Of a stretch of 15,998 nt of DNA, positions 14,041-15,998 are shown piece after piece (position 1 is the stretch's first letter; every line of letters begins with the position of its first letter). The DNA is from an uncultured Tabrizicola sp. (GTDB lineage Bacteria; Pseudomonadota; Alphaproteobacteria; Rhodobacterales; Rhodobacteraceae): the NCBI GenBank assembly GCA_937858255.1, contig CALLZQ010000759.1, positions 1-15,998 of the forward strand. Direction: 5' to 3'. Position numbers and translations under genes: made by a program. The notes under the pieces were generated by a model. It searched no databases, had not been told where the DNA came from, and worked only from the letters and a program-made list of their open reading frames with translations.

Positions 14041-14235
14041 TTTACTTTCCTTCACATGGGCTCCCGCTTTGCGGGGCCTGGTTCACCGTCGTTTGACGGC
14101 TGGAAAGGCATTCTTGCCGTTACCCTGCCAGAGGCAGTGGTGCCATCCCGACCTCGGGACGCAGGGCCATCTGAGCGTCAATTTCCTAATTGGCCATGAA
14201 CGCGCGCGCCTTGCACATCTAGGATTTGAGACAAA
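14041..14235 (-). promoter_or_regulatory. fliC promoter and leader region with several stem-loops
   Basis: This 195-base gap precedes fliC and has no convincing ORF. It holds at least four short perfect inverted repeats: CCCGC/GCGGG (14063-14075), CCGTC/GACGG (14086-14099), CTGCC/GGCAG (14125-14137) and TCCCGA/TCGGGA (14146-14159). If transcribed, they would form a chain of small hairpins in the fliC 5' untranslated region, the kind of place FlbT is known to act in Caulobacter. I cannot assign the promoter: no clear sigma-28, sigma-54 or CtrA sequence is visible. The transcript end of the upstream FlgN-like gene must also lie here. Confidence 0.5.
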
Positions 14236-14541
14236 TCACACACGACGCGGCAGCGCGGGAAAGCTGCCCAGCAGCGCCGTTGCCCCGCGCTGGTCATAAG
14301 TGGTAAGTCCCTGACTTGCCTTTCTGATATCGGATATTCTCTGATGCGCCGCACGCATCCCGCGCAGGGCGGCCGCCAGGCAGTCGCGGTTTCGCTGCAT
14401 CTTTTGCCGCAGCACATCAGATACAGGAGCAGGCGGCGATTCGATCTGCGCCATCACGGTTTCCAACTGCTGCGAGAGTTCCGCAAGACGATCAAACTTT
14501 CCGGCAAGAATAACCGCGTGAATCTCGTCAAGGGTCGCCAT
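14236..14541 (-). CDS. probable flagellar export chaperone FlgN
   Basis: This 101-residue soluble, helical protein follows the FlgJ-like gene. FlgN binds hook-associated proteins FlgK and FlgL and brings them to the exporter. The sequence shows LDEIHAVILAGKFDRLAELS, ETVMAQIESP, a basic helix with RQKMQRNRDCLAAALRGMRA, and SQGLTTYDQRG, which resembles the late TY-x-x-x-G segment of alphaproteobacterial FlgN-type proteins. The match is by pattern and context only. ATG 14541 is chosen; it lies 4 bases after the upstream stop and has GGAG about 9 bases before it. GTG 14556 would also be possible. Confidence 0.6.
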   Translation of the reverse strand: MATLDEIHAVILAGKFDRLAELSQQLETVMAQIESPPAPVSDVLRQKMQRNRDCLAAALRGMRAAHQRISDIRKASQGLTTYDQRGATALLGSFPALPRRV

Positions 14542-14545
14542 GATC

Positions 14546-14818
14546 TCATTCTCCACGCCGCACCTCTTCCGCACGCGACAGGGAATGGAACAACATTTCG
14601 GCCAGACCGATTCCGCCCTTGTCCACGATCGTGCGGGCGTGTTCCGCACGCAGGAATGAGGCAAACTGTTCTTCCCCCACACCGCCCGAGAATTCACCAG
14701 CCTGGCCGGCGCTAGCATAGCTCAGCATCTCGGCCAGAAAGGTCGCCTCAAGTTCCTTGGCCCGCTCCATCAACAGGGACGATCGGTCAGGAAGGGGTGC
14801 CACAGGGGGAATTTGCAT
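14546..14818 (-). CDS. rod-binding protein, one-domain FlgJ
   Basis: This 90-residue protein is the rod-cap domain of FlgJ only. It contains RAKELEATFLAEMLSYA, corresponding to the family's A-x-x-FE-x-x-F-x-x-x-ML motif, and EEQFASFLRAEHARTIVDKGGIGLAEML, the typical end with its GGIGLA. The C-terminal glucosaminidase domain of enterobacterial FlgJ is absent, so wall opening must come from another enzyme; the transglycosylase at 244-918 is the obvious candidate. ATG 14818 follows GGAG. The frame opens further upstream, but those residues are not family-like. Confidence 0.85.
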   Translation of the reverse strand: MQIPPVAPLPDRSSLLMERAKELEATFLAEMLSYASAGQAGEFSGGVGEEQFASFLRAEHARTIVDKGGIGLAEMLFHSLSRAEEVRRGE

Positions 14819-14929
14819 CGGATTCTCCGTTCTTTGGATGAATTTTCCCGATGATCCCTGTTTGCGGTAAACAGCCGGTAAGCATTTTCCCGACACAACA
14901 GGGTAAGAGTTCGAATTCGGGGATGCAGA
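14819..14929. promoter_or_regulatory. divergent control region between flgJ-like gene and fliK, with direct repeats
   Basis: These 111 bases separate divergent flagellar genes. A 10-base direct repeat ATTTTCCCGA occurs at 14842-14851 and 14884-14893, with 42 bases between the starts. GGTAA occurs at 14866, 14877 and 14902; the first two are 11 bases apart, one helical turn, within CGGTAAACA and CGGTAAGCA. These are candidate regulator sites. No standard sigma-factor sequence is recognisable. Confidence 0.4.
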
Positions 14930-15998
14930 ATGCAGATTCCAAACGGCGCACTCACCGCGCTCTGGGCGACACCACTCTTTCGGTCTGACGGCATCGCCAT
15001 TTCCAGCGGCGCCTCTGGCACTGACACTGCTTTGAGAGTTGGCACCAGCTTTGACGCCGAGATTTTGTTGCTGGAAAGCGGGGAAGTACCGGCGCCTTCC
15101 GCCCCTTCAGCCATGGAGGCACAATCTGCGACTCAGGATGAGGCAGGTCTAGCGACTTTCGATAAGGGCCGTGAGACCGCGCCAGTCCTGCGCCAGCCTG
15201 CACCGAAAGAGGCGTCTGCTCAACCCCAACCCCGACCGAATGCCGAAGCGGCGCCGATCCGGCCTGATGCCGCACCTGTACCCGCATCGCCAGAACGGTT
15301 CAGTCAAGATAATGGGGGAGAGAGCGAACTTACCCCTCCCGCTGAGCCACAGGCAGATCCGCAGCAACCTGCACCTGCTTTTTGGAACGACGCACCGCCG
15401 CAGCCCCCCATCCGCAACGAAGCGCCAATTGTAACGGAACAGGCGCCAAAGCCGGCCCATGCTGCTGCCAGACCAAAGAGCGACTTCATGTTCGCCGCAG
15501 CAGCAGAGCGACCATCACCGAATGGCGAAACCGGCGGATCGCCTGCCGAAGCCACAAACCGGCCTGAGAAAATCAACCCACCGGATGCGCCGCAACCTCC
15601 TGAGACATTACGCATGCTCACAGCCAGGCCCGGCGAAAGCAGAACGGAAGCGGCGAAGCCAGATATCAATCCCGCCGGAAAACCCGAGGTGCCAGCCACG
15701 AAGGACATGCGCCCCGTACAGACCATTACGGCTCAGCCGGTGTCAGATCCGCAGGTCGATTCCAAAGGAGGGATGCAGGCAGAGCCACCGCAGCGGTTCG
15801 ATATTCATACCGCTGAAAAACCTACCGAAGGGCGAACGGCGCAAGAAACCACAGCAAAGGCTGATCTTGGGCCTCCTGCCGATGCCACAGGCACAGCGCC
15901 CGCTGAGGGCGCGCACGCGCCTGACGCTGACCCGCAAACCGTCTTGCCTGTGGCGCAGACGCCTGCCCAACCCGAGCGTCAAAATGGGCCTCTCGCTG
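14930..15998 (+). CDS. fliK: flagellar hook-length control protein FliK, N-terminal part (cut by window end)
   Basis: An open frame runs from ATG 14930 (MQIPNGALTALWATPLF) to the window end without a stop, giving 356 codons. It is rich in Pro, Ala, Glu, Gln and Thr and low in hydrophobic residues, as expected for the long disordered ruler part of FliK. FliK is secreted during hook growth and its conserved C-terminal domain, not visible here, contacts FlhB to switch export to filament proteins. The call rests on composition, length and position between the flgJ/flgN pair and the usual site of hook genes, not on a conserved motif. GGGG lies 6 bases upstream of the ATG. A long frame on the opposite strand is a shadow. 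Confidence 0.72.
   Translation, partial: MQIPNGALTALWATPLFRSDGIAISSGASGTDTALRVGTSFDAEILLLESGEVPAPSAPSAMEAQSATQDEAGLATFDKGRETAPVLRQPAPKEASAQPQPRPNAEAAPIRPDAAPVPASPERFSQDNGGESELTPPAEPQADPQQPAPAFWNDAPPQPPIRNEAPIVTEQAPKPAHAAARPKSDFMFAAAAERPSPNGETGGSPAEATNRPEKINPPDAPQPPETLRMLTARPGESRTEAAKPDINPAGKPEVPATKDMRPVQTITAQPVSDPQVDSKGGMQAEPPQRFDIHTAEKPTEGRTAQETTAKADLGPPADATGTAPAEGAHAPDADPQTVLPVAQTPAQPERQNGPLA

Noticed and set aside
14041..14235. Sigma-54 or sigma-28 promoter for fliC
   Set aside because: A TGGCAC occurs on the - strand but lacks the matching TTGC at the required spacing; no sigma-28 -10 box was found.
15304..15726. 140-codon open frame on the - strand inside fliK
   Set aside because: Gly/Ala/Ser-rich shadow produced by the Pro/Ala-rich fliK codons; no ribosome site or domain.
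1..15998. Mobile elements, CRISPR arrays, tRNA or rRNA genes
   Set aside because: No transposase-like protein, regularly spaced repeats or RNA gene pattern was seen anywhere in the window.

Overview
The window is a flagellar gene cluster from an alphaproteobacterium, most likely of the family Rhodobacteraceae (my inference). Supporting signs are high G+C, the flagellin-linked regulators FlaF and FlbT beside a flagellin gene, a DUF1217 gene, a one-domain FlgJ, and tightly packed genes in the native alphaproteobacterial order. Nothing looks recently acquired: I see no IS element, tRNA, rRNA, CRISPR array or phage gene.

Layout. (1) About 1-5180, + strand: the end of an unidentified upstream reading frame, then a SltF-like lytic transglycosylase, flhA, fliR, flhB and a small helical protein of unknown function. 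This block supplies the export gate and the enzyme that opens peptidoglycan for the rod. (2) 5181-9727, - strand: flgB-flgC-fliE-fliQ-flgF-flgG-flgA-flgH-fliL in transcription order, covering rod, MS-ring/rod junction, export gate, P-ring chaperone, L-ring and stator-associated protein. The gaps are very short, so this is probably one operon. (3) 9728-9811: a short divergent control region containing an imperfect dyad. (4) 9812-11114, + strand: the export ATPase gene fliI, which is split between two reading frames and therefore frameshifted in this sequence. (5) 11102-12686, - strand: flaF-flbT-DUF1217, chained by two ATGA overlaps. (6) 12754-14040, - strand: flagellin fliC, with a strong hairpin terminator downstream and a leader region rich in potential stem-loops upstream. 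(7) 14236-14818, - strand: a one-domain FlgJ rod-binding protein and a probable FlgN chaperone. (8) 14930 to the window end, + strand: the 5' part of fliK, the proline-rich hook-length ruler.

How they work together. FlhA, FlhB, FliR and FliQ form most of the export gate (FliP is outside the window). FliI energises export and FliK with FlhB switches substrate specificity. SltF and FlgJ open the wall and cap the rod made of FliE, FlgB, FlgC, FlgF and FlgG. FlgA and FlgH serve the outer rings. FlaF and FlbT control flagellin output.

The observations most worth checking are the fliI frameshift at a GC-rich hairpin, the unassigned helical protein after flhB in a window without a recognisable fliJ, the DUF1217 gene translationally chained to flbT and flaF, the stem-loop-rich fliC leader together with the terminator that separates fliC from its own regulators, and the stop-interrupted frame at the left edge. 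I did not find a clearly new biological system; most of the window is a well-known machine with a few unresolved parts.
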